Assembly: GCA_905182425.1 (NCBI GenBank)
Contig: CAJJBP010000007.1
Location: 1 to 64,000, forward strand
Source: an uncultured Planktomarina sp.
GTDB lineage: Bacteria; Pseudomonadota; Alphaproteobacteria; Rhodobacterales; Rhodobacteraceae
Reading direction: 5' to 3'
DNA: 64,000 bases
Shown here piece after piece: positions 45,983-57,666 of this stretch; the stretch's first letter is position 1; every line of letters starts with the position of its first letter. The notes below the pieces were generated by a model. The model was not told the DNA's origin. It did not search any database and saw nothing but the letters and a program-made list of their open reading frames with translations. Both the position numbers and the translations under genes were made by a program.

Positions 45983-46834
45983 ATGCCCGAATTACCAGAG
46001 GTTGAGACAGTCCGTCGCGGTCTAATGCCCGCCATTCTGGGCCAAATCATTTTCAGGGCAGAAGTGAACCGGCCAGATCTTCGATGGCCCTTCCCAAAGA
46101 ATATGGCAAAGCGGCTAACTGGCGCCCGGGTGACTGCCCTTCGTAGACGCTCTAAATACATATTAATGGATCTCGATCGTGGAGAGACGCTTATTATCCA
46201 TCTCGGAATGTCAGGTAGAATGCTAATATCAGGCCTCAAATTGGGCAATTTCTTTACCGAACATCCTGCTGCGGAAAAACATGACCACGTGGTTTTTCAA
46301 ATGGAAAATGGCGCACGCGTTACTTTTAATGACGCCCGTCGCTTTGGAGCAATGGACTTGGCAACAACCGCAGAGGTTGAGAGCCATAAGTTTTTAACAT
46401 CCCTTGGTCCCGAGCCCCTGGGAAATTCTTTTAATGAGAGCTACCTCAAAGGTGCGTTAACAGGAAAAAATTCCCCTATCAAAACAGCCCTCCTCGATCA
46501 GAGAATCATTGCAGGTTTAGGCAATATTTACGTATGCGAAGTGCTATATCGCAGCAAAGTCTTACCAACCCAAAAGGCTGCAACCCTATCAAAACTGGCT
46601 ATTGGCAAAATCGTGCCAACCATCAGAGAAGTGTTAGAAGAGGCAATATCAGCCGGTGGATCAAGCCTAAAAGATTTTCGTCAAACAGGTGGTGAATTAG
46701 GTTATTTTCAACATAGTTTCCAAGTCTACGGCAGAGAAGGTGAAACTTGCAAAGAGAAGGCCTGTAAAGGCACCATCAAACGGATCACCCAATCGGGTCG
46801 CTCTAGTTTCTTCTGTCCACAGTGCCAAAGATAG
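45983..46834 (+). CDS. mutM: Formamidopyrimidine-DNA glycosylase (Fpg/MutM)
   Basis: A 283-residue glycosylase. The catalytic N-terminus is [14 protein letters not shown] (Pro after Met removal). The helix-two-turn-helix is [21 protein letters not shown], and the C-terminal zinc finger is Cys-type: [15 protein letters not shown] and [10 protein letters not shown]. It removes 8-oxoguanine. The ATG at 45983 is fixed by the required N-terminal Pro-Glu; the long open frame upstream is antisense to ubiE. Neighbours match other roseobacters. Confidence 0.97.
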   Translation: MPELPEVETVRRGLMPAILGQIIFRAEVNRPDLRWPFPKNMAKRLTGARVTALRRRSKYILMDLDRGETLIIHLGMSGRMLISGLKLGNFFTEHPAAEKHDHVVFQMENGARVTFNDARRFGAMDLATTAEVESHKFLTSLGPEPLGNSFNESYLKGALTGKNSPIKTALLDQRIIAGLGNIYVCEVLYRSKVLPTQKAATLSKLAIGKIVPTIREVLEEAISAGGSSLKDFRQTGGELGYFQHSFQVYGREGETCKEKACKGTIKRITQSGRSSFFCPQCQR

Positions 46835-46897
46835 CTTGATCTAGGACGTGAACCTGATAGGCCTAAAAGCTTAGAAGCAACAATTCAGGGGCCGTTC

Positions 46898-47674
46898 ATG
46901 GCTTATGAAAATATAATCGTCGAAATTACAGACCATGTTTGTCTGATAAAATTGAATCGCCCAAAGGCACTCAATGCGCTTAACTCACAACTGGTGGCGG
47001 AACTGAGTGATGCCGTGCGTCAGGCGGAAACAAATGATAAAGTTCGTTGTATGATTATATCAGGCTGTGACAAGGCGTTTGCTGCGGGAGCCGATATTTC
47101 AGAAATGTCTGAAAAAACATTTGTTGATGTAGTCACTGATGACCTTTTTGGAGCTAGTTTGCTGCCTATTCAAAATGCAAACAAGCCAATCATTGCGTCT
47201 GTCGCAGGTTATGCCTTGGGTGGAGGCTGTGAACTTGCGATGATGTGCGACTTCATTATCTGTGCTGATAACGCTAAATTTGGGCAACCTGAAATTAATC
47301 TCGGCGTGATTGCCGGCATTGGAGGAACACAAAGATTAACCCGTTTTGTTGGTAAATCAAAATCTATGGATATGCACCTTACGGGCCGTTTCATGGATGC
47401 TGAAGAGGCTGAGCGTTCTGGGCTTGTTAGCCGCGTTGTTCCACTAAAACGTCTAGCCGAGGTCTCTCTAAGTATCGCGATTAAGATCGCTGAAAAATCC
47501 CAAATTTCTGTGAAAGCAGCAAAACAAGCCGTGAACCGCTCCTACGAAACAACTTTGTCAGAAGGACTTTTGTTTGAGCGTCGGGTTTTTCACTCGATGT
47601 TCGCAACAGAGGACCAAAAAGAGGGTATGACCGCGTTCATTGAGAAACGTGATCCACACTTCCGTGATAAGTAA
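46898..47674 (+). CDS. Enoyl-CoA hydratase
   Basis: A 258-residue crotonase with typical hydratase residues: IKLNRPKALNALNSQLV, GCDKAFAAGADISEMSEKTF (oxyanion hole), ASVAGYALGGGCELAMMCDFI with the first Glu, and FGQPEINLGVIAGIGGTQRL with the second Glu. It ends KEGMTAFIEKRDPHF as in short-chain enoyl-CoA hydratases (FadB1/EchA type). It hydrates trans-2-enoyl-CoA in beta-oxidation. The position between mutM and rpsT is conserved in Rhodobacterales. Confidence 0.92.
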   Translation: MAYENIIVEITDHVCLIKLNRPKALNALNSQLVAELSDAVRQAETNDKVRCMIISGCDKAFAAGADISEMSEKTFVDVVTDDLFGASLLPIQNANKPIIASVAGYALGGGCELAMMCDFIICADNAKFGQPEINLGVIAGIGGTQRLTRFVGKSKSMDMHLTGRFMDAEEAERSGLVSRVVPLKRLAEVSLSIAIKIAEKSQISVKAAKQAVNRSYETTLSEGLLFERRVFHSMFATEDQKEGMTAFIEKRDPHFRDK

Positions 47675-47825
47675 TTTCAGAATCACTTTGCATCTTCGGT
47701 GAAACTCGCTATACGCACCTCAGAAAATGCGCGTGTGGCCCGCTTGGCTTTAGATAATCCGGTCCAAACGGAATGGGCCTAGCGGTGAGACGTGTGGCTC
47801 GAGATACAAAATAGGACCTGAAAAC

Positions 47826-48089
47826 ATGGCAAATTCACCCCAAGCAAAAAAACGTGCGCGCCAACTCGAACGCCGCACCGCAATCAACAAAACTCGAAGA
47901 TCCCGCATCCGCACTTTCCTTCGCAAAGTTGAAGAAGCTATTGAATCGGGCGACAAGGACGCTGCAACAGCAGCATTTCGCGCGGCTCAACCTGAGCTAA
48001 TGCGCGGTGTCACAAAAGGTATTTTTCACAAAAATACGGCTTCGCGAAAAGTCTCACGGTTAGCGTCACGTGTAAAATCAATTTCTTAA
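47826..48089 (+). CDS. rpsT: 30S ribosomal protein S20
   Basis: An 87-residue basic protein: [39 protein letters not shown] (read in two parts), then [26 protein letters not shown]. It binds 16S rRNA at the 5' domain. The 150-base leader before it may carry autoregulatory sites, but I see no clear structure. It is followed by a strong intrinsic terminator and then the dnaA upstream region. Confidence 0.97.
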   Translation: MANSPQAKKRARQLERRTAINKTRRSRIRTFLRKVEEAIESGDKDAATAAFRAAQPELMRGVTKGIFHKNTASRKVSRLASRVKSIS

Positions 48090-48106
48090 AAAGATTCAAC
48101 TTTTCC

Positions 48107-48141
48107 AAAAAAAGGCGCGTTTTTTCTCGGGCCTTTTTTTT
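48107..48141 (+). terminator. Intrinsic terminator after rpsT
   Basis: An A7-GGC run (48107-48116) pairs with GCC-T8 (48131-48141) around a loop containing GCGTTTTTTCTCGG. The long T run makes it a strong terminator on the plus strand, and the A run suits the minus strand as well. Confidence 0.85.
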
Positions 48142-48171
48142 GTGTCTAAAATACTGTTTTTAGACACAAAA
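48138..48171. repeat. 14-bp perfect inverted repeat in the rpsT-dnaA gap
   Basis: TTTTGTGTCTAAAA (48138-48151) and TTTTAGACACAAAA (48158-48171) are exact reverse complements with a 6-base centre (TACTGT). It directly follows the rpsT terminator. It could be a second terminator stem, a protein-binding site or an origin-linked element; the sequence does not decide. Confidence 0.8.
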
Positions 48172-48532
48172 TAACGCTCCCATATTTTATCCTCAAACCG
48201 AGTAAGAGATTCTTTTTCATGAATCTACGAGTCAAGAATGAAGATCGGTTGCAGAGCAATCAACCTCAAGGATAAAAAAGAATAACGAGTCACATTTTGT
48301 ACCGGGGGGGACAAAGGCTGTGGGGACCTTCGCGCTGTGCGATAGAGTTCGTACAGTCTCTAAAAATAGCATAATATTCCATTTATAGGGTTTTTTGCAG
48401 TTTCTTTCCTAAATAAGCGCCTCCTAATGGCGTTTTGTGAAGTGAGTTTCGTGGTTGCTGCGATTTTGATCAAAGCATCCTTTTGATTCGCAGGTTGAAA
48501 TACCCGCTACGTATTTTAGGACGTTGAGACAC
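48172..48532 (+). promoter_or_regulatory. dnaA upstream region with a cluster of GANTC sites
   Basis: GANTC, the site of the cell-cycle methylase CcrM, occurs at 48208-48212, 48221-48225, 48229-48233, 48287-48291 and 48485-48489 (a sixth is at 48093). Three lie within 26 bases, two of them as an AGATTC/GAATCT inverted repeat. About 1.4 would be expected by chance in this 361-base stretch. Methylation-dependent control of dnaA is known in Caulobacter. No consensus DnaA box was found; the nearest is TTATCCTCA at 48187, one mismatch. The region contains the dnaA promoter but need not be the origin. Confidence 0.5.
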
Positions 48533-49891
48533 ATGAAACTAGAATCTTGGAATATTGCTTCAGATCAGCTCCGCCGGTCACTCGGACATAACAATTTCAA
48601 GTCTTGGATCGAACCTTTAGAGTTTGTTGGTGATGAAACGGGAACGGCCGAATTTTCAGTTCCTACAAGCTTTTTTGGAAATTATGTGCGTCAACATTTT
48701 GAAGACCAAATTCTCTATCAGCTTCGCGACGCAGGCATGCAAGTTAGCAGGGTATCTTTCTCTGTGGGCCGTGCTGATCTAGCCGCAAAGCAATCGATTT
48801 CTACTACCACGACAAAGTCTTCAGCAATCAGAGAAGAAAAAGCCCGTGAGATCCAAGGCGCCAAACTAGATCCGCGTTTTGTGTTCGATAATTTCGTTGT
48901 TGGAAAGCCAAATGAATTGGCGCATGCAGCGGCAAAACGCGTGGCCGAAGCAGGTCCAGTTTCGTTCAATCCTTTATTTCTTTACGGCGGTGTAGGTTTG
49001 GGTAAAACTCACTTGATGCACGCGATCGCTTGGGAACTTCAATCTAATCGTCCAGACATCAATGTTATGTATCTATCGGCAGAGCAGTTCATGTATCGTT
49101 TTGTGCAAGCCCTCCGTGAACGCAAAATGATGGACTTTAAGGAGCTATTTCGCTCCGTGGACGTCCTGATGGTTGATGATGTTCAATTCATTGCGGGAAA
49201 AGACAGCACACAGGAAGAGTTCTTCCACACATTTAACGCATTGGTTGATCAGAACAAACAAATTATAATCTCTGCAGATCGAGCACCGGGAGAGATCAAA
49301 AATCTTGAAGACCGAATTGCAAGCCGCCTGCAATGTGGGTTGGTCGTGGACCTCCATCCAACTACCTATGAGCTGCGCCTAGGTATTTTACAGTCAAAAA
49401 TTGAGCTTTATCAGTCGAGTTACCCCGGCATTGAAGTCCGCCAAGAGGTCGTTGAGTTTCTTGCACATCGTATATCATCAAACGTCCGCGTGCTCGAGGG
49501 TGCTTTAACACGCCTCTTCGCATTTGCATCCTTAGTTGGTCGAGAAATTACAGTTGAACTCACTCAAGACTGTTTATCCGATATTTTGCGCGCGTCAGAC
49601 CGTAAAATTACAGTTGAAGAAATTCAGCGCAAAGTGAGTGAGCATTATAACATCCGGCTTTCTGATATGCTTGGCCCAAAGCGCCTCCGCAGTTTTGCTC
49701 GTCCCCGCCAAATCGCAATGTACCTGTGTAAAAAATTAACCAGCCGCTCACTGCCGGAGATTGGTCGCCGTTTTGGTGGTCGTGACCATACAACAGTTAT
49801 GCATGGAGTGCGGCGGATAGAAGATTTACGAAATCAAGACAGCCAAATGTCGGATGATCTTGATATGTTGCGTCGATCCCTTGAGGGCTAA
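48533..49891 (+). CDS. dnaA: Chromosomal replication initiator DnaA
   Basis: A 452-residue DnaA from the ATG at 48533 (MKLESWNIASDQLRRSLG). Domain I is at residues 1-80, followed by a short linker rich in Ser/Thr. The AAA+ domain has FLYGGVGLGKTHLMHAIA (Walker A), LMVDDVQFIAGK (Walker B) and DRIASRLQCGLV (box VII-like). The C-terminal DNA-binding domain is FGGRDHTTVMHGVRRIE, the DnaA signature. It opens the origin and regulates its own synthesis. dnaN follows after about 100 bases. Confidence 0.97.
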   Translation: MKLESWNIASDQLRRSLGHNNFKSWIEPLEFVGDETGTAEFSVPTSFFGNYVRQHFEDQILYQLRDAGMQVSRVSFSVGRADLAAKQSISTTTTKSSAIREEKAREIQGAKLDPRFVFDNFVVGKPNELAHAAAKRVAEAGPVSFNPLFLYGGVGLGKTHLMHAIAWELQSNRPDINVMYLSAEQFMYRFVQALRERKMMDFKELFRSVDVLMVDDVQFIAGKDSTQEEFFHTFNALVDQNKQIIISADRAPGEIKNLEDRIASRLQCGLVVDLHPTTYELRLGILQSKIELYQSSYPGIEVRQEVVEFLAHRISSNVRVLEGALTRLFAFASLVGREITVELTQDCLSDILRASDRKITVEEIQRKVSEHYNIRLSDMLGPKRLRSFARPRQIAMYLCKKLTSRSLPEIGRRFGGRDHTTVMHGVRRIEDLRNQDSQMSDDLDMLRRSLEG

Positions 49892-49994
49892 TTAATTTTT
49901 TCGCAAGACATCGGTTAAAACTGACTAGCAAACTCTTGTGTCCTACCAAAATTCCTATACGGTTTTACATCCATACACGTCACGGAGAACAGCG

Positions 49995-51113
49995 ATGAAA
50001 CTGTCAATCGAACGCGCAACTTTGTTGAAGGCCGTGTCACAATCACAGTCAGTTGTTGAGCGACGTAATACTATTCCAATTTTGGCTAATGTCCTGATAG
50101 AAGCCGAAAGTGATCACGTCTCATTTCGTGCAACGGACCTCGACATCGAAGTTGTTGACCGCGTTAGCGCAATGATTGAGCGCGCAGGTGCTAGCACGGT
50201 ATCAGCGGTAACTCTCCACGAGATTGTACGCAAATTGCCAGATGGCGCTTTAGTGACATTGACTGATGACGGCACCTCTGGCCGCCTCACAGTAGAAGCT
50301 GGTCGGTCGAACTTTTCGTTGGCAACACTACCGAAAGAAGATTTTCCGATCATGGCAACGTCCGAGTACGAATCGAATTTTACCGCTTCAGCTATGGTTT
50401 TGCGCCGTTTGTTTGATAAATCTAAGTTTGCGATCTCAACAGAAGAGACACGCTACTATTTGAACGGCGTCTACATGCATGTAGCTGAAGGAGAAGGCGG
50501 ACAAGTTTTGCGTTGTGTTGCAACCGACGGGCACCGTTTGGCGCGGATTGATGCAGATCTTCCAAGCAATGCTGAAACCATGCCAGGCGTTATTGTTCCA
50601 CGCAAGACAGTTGGCGAGCTACGTAAACTTTTAGACGATGATAATGCTCAAATTGCAGTTTCCATTTCTGAAACCAAAGTTCGGTTTGCAACTCCAGATG
50701 TGACTTTAACTTCAAAGGTTATTGATGGTACATTCCCCGATTACACGCGGGTCATTCCATCGGGAAATACACGCAAGCTTGAGGTTGACGCTTCCGAGTT
50801 TGCCCGTGCTGTTGACCGCGTTGCCACTGTTTCATCAGAACGGTCGCGTGCAGTGAAATTATCTCTGGACGAAGATCGTTTAATCCTTTCTGTAAATGCT
50901 CCAGATAGCGGTGCTGCAGAAGAAGAATTGGCAGTAGCATACGGTGATGAGAAACTTGAAATTGGTTTTAATGCCAAATATCTTCTGGAGATAGCAAGCC
51001 AAGTCGACCGTGAAAATGCAGTCTTTTTGTTCAATTCCTCCGGTGATCCAACATTAATGCGTGAAGGCAATGATAGGTCAGCGATTTATGTTGTCATGCC
51101 AATGCGTGTTTAA
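49995..51113 (+). CDS. dnaN: DNA polymerase III beta subunit (sliding clamp)
   Basis: A 372-residue clamp starting MKLSIERATLLKAVSQSQSV, with the three repeated clamp domains: VVERRNTIPILANVLIEA in the first, FAISTEETRYYLNGVYMH and CVATDGHRLARID in the second, and FNAKYLLEI with the C-terminal YVVMPMRV in the third. It holds polymerases on DNA. The ATG at 49995 follows GGAGAACAGCG; upstream codons from 49938 are not family-like. Upstream is dnaA, downstream recF after 24 bases. Confidence 0.97.
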   Translation: MKLSIERATLLKAVSQSQSVVERRNTIPILANVLIEAESDHVSFRATDLDIEVVDRVSAMIERAGASTVSAVTLHEIVRKLPDGALVTLTDDGTSGRLTVEAGRSNFSLATLPKEDFPIMATSEYESNFTASAMVLRRLFDKSKFAISTEETRYYLNGVYMHVAEGEGGQVLRCVATDGHRLARIDADLPSNAETMPGVIVPRKTVGELRKLLDDDNAQIAVSISETKVRFATPDVTLTSKVIDGTFPDYTRVIPSGNTRKLEVDASEFARAVDRVATVSSERSRAVKLSLDEDRLILSVNAPDSGAAEEELAVAYGDEKLEIGFNAKYLLEIASQVDRENAVFLFNSSGDPTLMREGNDRSAIYVVMPMRV

Positions 51114-51137
51114 TTTTCTCAGTTTGTGAAGGGCAAA

Positions 51138-52244
51138 ATGCCCAATCTGGCAATTGAAAACTTAACACTGTCTCACTTTCGGTCTCACCATCGGGTTCAA
51201 ATCGAATGTGATGCAAGGCCAGTTGCAGTCTATGGCTCTAACGGAGCGGGCAAAACGAATATTCTTGAAGCAATTTCAGTCCTTTCTCCTGGGCGTGGCA
51301 TCCGCGGATCGAGCGCTGAAGAAATGACTCGTCGCCCTGAAGCCTTAGGTTGGAAAGTTAAGGCCGTCGTGCACTCACAAGATAGGTTTCACGAAGTTGA
51401 AACGTGGTCAGAGAATGGTGCTGCCCGGCAGGTGCGTATAGATGAAAAGTCGGCTACACAGATTATGCTAGGGCGTATTACTCGTATTTTATGGCTAATT
51501 CCGGCCATGGATCGTCTCTGGATTGAAGGCGCTGAAGGGCGTCGACGGTTTCTTGATCGTATGACACTGTCCTTTCAGCCCAGTCATGCCGAAAATGTTT
51601 TAATTTATGAAAAAGCGATGCGCGAGCGCAACAGACTTTTGAAAGACCAAGTGAAAGACCCACATTGGTACCGTGCAATCGAAGAACAAATGGCACTGTC
51701 TGGAGTTAAGATTAGGGCTGCCCGGACCGAGGCTTTGGAATATATTCAAGCGGCCCAAGATGAAGCTGAAACAGCATTTCCAACAGCTAACCTCTCATTA
51801 GTGAATACAGAAGTCTCTAATATACCAACGGAAAGTAATGAACTTGCCCAAATTTTAAATGAAAATCGCAGTCGAGACACTGCAGCTGGGCGGACATTAA
51901 TCGGTCCACATCGTGATGATATATATGGCGTTTTTGCTGCAAAAAATGTACCAGCAAAAGACAGCTCCACCGGCGAACAAAAAGCACTTTTGATATCTCT
52001 GATCCTTGCAAATGCACGAGCCTTAAAGCAGCAAACTGGGCATGCGCCAATCTTACTCCTGGATGAAGTGGCCGCACATTTGGATCAAGAGCGTCGAGCA
52101 TCTCTTTACAATGAAATTTGCGCTTTGGGCGCACAGGCTTGGATGACAGGTACCGGACCTGAATTATTTTTAGAATTGGGAAATGCTGCACAGCACCTTC
52201 TTGTGGTCGAGGTCGAAGGCAAATCTGAAGTCAAATTCCTTTGA
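51138..52244 (+). CDS. recF: DNA replication and repair protein RecF
   Basis: A 368-residue SMC-like ATPase: Walker A GSNGAGKTNILEAISVL, signature STGEQKALLISLILANA and Walker B PILLLDEVAAHLD. The central region includes GAEGRRRFLDRM typical of RecF. It loads RecA on gapped DNA with RecO and RecR. Start ATG 51138 (MPNLAIENLTLSHFRSH); a GTG at 51126 would add four residues. Its stop overlaps the next gene start (TTGA). Normal length. Confidence 0.95.
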   Translation: MPNLAIENLTLSHFRSHHRVQIECDARPVAVYGSNGAGKTNILEAISVLSPGRGIRGSSAEEMTRRPEALGWKVKAVVHSQDRFHEVETWSENGAARQVRIDEKSATQIMLGRITRILWLIPAMDRLWIEGAEGRRRFLDRMTLSFQPSHAENVLIYEKAMRERNRLLKDQVKDPHWYRAIEEQMALSGVKIRAARTEALEYIQAAQDEAETAFPTANLSLVNTEVSNIPTESNELAQILNENRSRDTAAGRTLIGPHRDDIYGVFAAKNVPAKDSSTGEQKALLISLILANARALKQQTGHAPILLLDEVAAHLDQERRASLYNEICALGAQAWMTGTGPELFLELGNAAQHLLVVEVEGKSEVKFL

Positions 52245-52861
52245 GCATTTCTATCACAGATCTAGCCCTTTACGCGCTAGCAGTTTTCATTCTTTTTTTA
52301 ACCCCAGGCCCTGTTTGGGTGGCGCTTCTCGCAAGAACTCTGTCTGGTGGCTTTCAGGCAGCTTGGCCGCTTGCCCTTGGTGTGAGCCTTGGTGATGCGG
52401 CTTGGCCATTATTGGCCATTCTCGGCGTAAGTTGGTTAGTTAATGAAATTGACGGTTTGATGCGCATCATGCGCATTGTAGGCGCTCTTATGTTCCTCAT
52501 AATGGGAACACTTCTAATAACTAGAGCTGACCGAGCCTTGGGTAGTAACAGCCGTCTGACCCGTCCAGGAATGTGGGCGGGTTTTGTCGCCGGTGTATTG
52601 GCGATCCTAAGCAATCCCAAAGCAATATTATTTTATATGGGAGTTTTACCTGGATTTTTTGACCTCACACAAATTTCCAACACAGATGTTTTTACGATTG
52701 TATTAGTGTCGGTTCTGGTCCCGTTTCTCAGTAATCTCACTTTGATTGCGTTTGTGCATCAAATAGGCCAAGCACTACGCGCACCAAGCGCGGTTAAGCG
52801 CATTAATATTATATCCGGTTGTCTTCTAGTTGTGGTGGGATTAATTATTCTGTTTACTTGA
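52241..52861 (+). CDS. LysE/RhtB-family amino-acid exporter
   Basis: A 206-residue membrane protein with the LysE pattern: LALYALAVFILFLTPGPVWVALLARTL (first helix and TPGP motif), GGFQAAWPLALGVSLGD (glycine-rich loop), then five to six helices, including IVGALMFLIMGTLLI and LAILSNPKAILFYMGVLPGFF, a hallmark of the family. These proteins export amino acids such as lysine or homoserine/threonine, or related metabolites; substrate cannot be given. The start is a TTG at 52241 overlapping the recF TGA. It is inserted between recF and gyrB. Confidence 0.85.
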   Translation: MSISITDLALYALAVFILFLTPGPVWVALLARTLSGGFQAAWPLALGVSLGDAAWPLLAILGVSWLVNEIDGLMRIMRIVGALMFLIMGTLLITRADRALGSNSRLTRPGMWAGFVAGVLAILSNPKAILFYMGVLPGFFDLTQISNTDVFTIVLVSVLVPFLSNLTLIAFVHQIGQALRAPSAVKRINIISGCLLVVVGLIILFT

Positions 52862-53263
52862 GAAGATTGACCATAACCACTTCTAGGCTGCCCAAAGGGC
52901 TCTTATATGTCAGGTGTTACACGAACGGGATTTAAAGTGACATCTTTCAATTTTTAAGTGAAATATAATCTATCAGTCAGAGCACTATGCCCACCCAAAT
53001 ACTCGTTAAAAAGCCTACCACGCTTCCAGGTTAAGGATAAGTACAATTCAAATTAACCAGTGACGTTTACATACGTTTTGTTTGTTATTATTTGATGCAA
53101 AATCCTATAATATACCCAAAATTATAAAGGTTTTTATCTGATTGTAATTCAAAAGGCCGCTTAAGAAAAAATTGCTATAGTTAGATACTATCTCTTGTGC
53201 CATTTACGTGACAACCGCTTCGAATTACGCTATCTGTTGTGTAACTTAGTAAAGGTGACCGTT
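52862..53263 (+). promoter_or_regulatory. AT-rich gyrB upstream region
   Basis: About 400 bases with strong A/T bias and runs such as TATAATATACC at about 53109. A weak hairpin (GCCC-AAA-GGGC, about 52889) just after the LysE gene may end its transcript. It must hold the gyrB promoter. The frame open from 53195 into gyrB has no family similarity before the ATG at 53264. Confidence 0.4.
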
Positions 53264-55682
<2,419 letters not shown>

Positions 55683-56005
55683 TTTAGTTATTTTAATGCT
55701 TTTAAGATTAGGTATAGCGGAAATTAATCTAAGTTTGGTATAAAGGAGCTGGGCGGGTTGCAAATACTTCGTCCAGCAACAAGAAATTCAATTCTTGAAA
55801 GCTAATCCAGAAGGTTAGTGTCTTAACCTAATGGTGGTTGGCTATCTGCCAATTTTCTTGAAATTATGAGAAGTAACTCAAGCAATAGCGCTGTCCCCGC
55901 ACACATGCAAGTATACCGGGGGACTCGGGAACCGAAAATCCGCGTTGGGCAGCGCAGTCGCAAAACTTTCCAATTGGATGAAATTGCTTTGAATAGACAT
56001 AAAAC
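55683..56005. other. Intergenic region between convergent gyrB and trhO
   Basis: About 320 bases. A small inverted repeat AGGTTA (55812-55817) / TAACCT (55824-55829) could be part of a terminator but has no U-tract. A 62-codon minus-strand frame overlapping the trhO end has no family features. Nothing else recognised. Confidence 0.4.
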
Positions 56006-56890
56006 CTATACCTTGTTTTTATCAGCGTCCATCTGGCGCTGACGCTCTCCAAACCTTACACGATCTTCATCGCTATATTCATCAACACATTGATGACACT
56101 GAACGCCTTTCATATACTCATTGCGCGTTTTATCAGACTGAGTAATTGGGCGGCGGCAAGCAAAACATTGGTCGTAACGACCTTCGGCAAGGCCTTGCCC
56201 AACTGAAACCCGGTTATCAAAAACAAAACATTCACCTTCCCAGGTACTTTCATTTTTAGGTATATTTTCAAGGTATTTTAAAATGCCACCTTTCAAATGA
56301 TATACATCTTCGACACCCTGCCCAAGAAGGAAGTTTGTCGACTTTTCGCACCGAATTCCACCTGTGCAAAACATAGCAATTTTCTTATTGTGAAACCTAT
56401 GTTTATTTTTAGCCCACCACGCAGGAAACTCACGAAATGTTTTGGTTTGAGGGTCAACAGCACCTTGAAAGGTGCCGATACCAACTTCATAATCGTTGCG
56501 CGTATCAATCACGGCAAAATCCGGTGACGTGATCAACTTATTCCAGTCTAAAGGATCAACATAATGCCCAGCGCCACTGGACGGGTTCACGTCCGGCTGA
56601 CCCATTGTCACGATCTCTTTTTTTAGACGCACTTTCATACGTTTAAAAGGCATAGATTGCGCTTTGCTTTCTTTATGTTCAAAATCAGCACACCCCGGCA
56701 ATGTAGCGATATGGGCCCAAAGGCGCGCCATGCCCGAGCTGGACCCAGCCACAGTGCCATTGATTCCCTCGCGCGCCAGTAGGATTGTACCTTTTATGCC
56801 CTCATGCTCACTTAAAGACAAAATTGGGCCCCGCAAAGCAGCAGGATCCTCAAACCGGGTGAAATGGTACATTGCAGAAACCGTGAACAT
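56006..56890 (-). CDS. trhO: tRNA uridine-34 hydroxylase TrhO (rhodanese-domain protein)
   Basis: A 294-residue protein from the ATG at 56890 (MFTVSAMYHFTRFEDP). The N-terminal UPF0176 domain (GTILLAREGINGTVAGS, FKRMKVRLKKEIVTMG) is followed by a rhodanese domain with AVIDTRNDYEVGIGTF and the active Cys in IAMFCTGGIRCEKST. The tail has CxxC pairs (YDQCFACRRPI, GVQCHQCVDEY) that could bind zinc. TrhO makes 5-hydroxyuridine at position 34 of certain tRNAs. It is divergent from pncA. Confidence 0.92.
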   Translation of the reverse strand: MFTVSAMYHFTRFEDPAALRGPILSLSEHEGIKGTILLAREGINGTVAGSSSGMARLWAHIATLPGCADFEHKESKAQSMPFKRMKVRLKKEIVTMGQPDVNPSSGAGHYVDPLDWNKLITSPDFAVIDTRNDYEVGIGTFQGAVDPQTKTFREFPAWWAKNKHRFHNKKIAMFCTGGIRCEKSTNFLLGQGVEDVYHLKGGILKYLENIPKNESTWEGECFVFDNRVSVGQGLAEGRYDQCFACRRPITQSDKTRNEYMKGVQCHQCVDEYSDEDRVRFGERQRQMDADKNKV

Positions 56891-57074
56891 GCGATGCGTA
56901 GTAATGTGGTGAGCCGCAACTCGCAAGAACACTTTAACTCAAAAAAATAGAAGAGTGCCACGAATTACTGCATCATCTTCAATAGACATAACACTAGGTT
57001 CATATGTGTGGCCTCATTGACCCCAAGGCATACCCTGTCTACCTCTAGGAGTGAAATAAAAGTGAGAATATTTG

Positions 57075-57666
57075 ATGCGTGCCCTGATAGTAATAGATAT
57101 GCAAAACGATTTTTGTCCAGGTGGTGCTCTTGCTGTGACCGGTGGCAATGAAATTGTATCACCAATAAACCAAATAATGGATGAATTTGATGCAATCATA
57201 CTAACACAAGACTGGCACCCTGCGGGGCATTCTTCATTCGCCTCCTCGCATGACGCTTCTGCATTTTCATCTATTGAGATGTCTTATGGCAAACAAATTT
57301 TATGGCCCGACCACTGCGTACAGGGCACCAAAGGTGGACAGTTTCATTTCGGCCTAGACACTAAAAATGCAGATCTCATTCTGCGCAAGGGCTACAACCC
57401 TTTGATAGACAGCTACTCTGCTTTTTTTGAAAATGATCATAAGACCCCAACTGGTCTTGCGGGCTATTTGAAAACACGGGAAAATTAAAGACCTAACCTT
57501 TGTGGGCTTGGCTACAGACTATTGCGTTGCTTATTCGGCACTTGACGCTGCCCGATTAGGATATGAAGTTAGCGTAAGAACAGAGCTTTGTCGCGCCATT
57601 GATATGGAAGGCACCCTTGAGATTGCCTTGCGCGATATGAAATTAAAAAGAGTGAATTTGATCTGA
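57075..57666 (+). CDS. pncA: Nicotinamidase PncA, frameshifted
   Basis: An isochorismatase-fold amidase converting nicotinamide to nicotinate. The first part has MRALIVIDMQNDFCPGGALAV (catalytic Asp), DWHPAGHSSFAS (metal-binding Asp/His) and LRKGYNPLIDSYSAF (catalytic Lys). It stops at TAA near 57488 after YLKTREN. The rest, KDLTFVGLATDYCVAYSALDAARLG with the catalytic Cys, continues in another frame to a TGA at 57664-57666. Shortening the AAAA run near 57480 by one base joins them as YLKTREIKDL and gives a protein of about 196 residues, the usual length. Its stop overlaps the pncB ATG (TGATG). Confidence 0.88.

Noticed and set aside
48172-48532. Replication origin (oriC)
   Set aside because: No cluster of DnaA boxes (TTATCCACA type) was found; only one single-mismatch site. 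dnaA position alone does not place the origin in Rhodobacterales.
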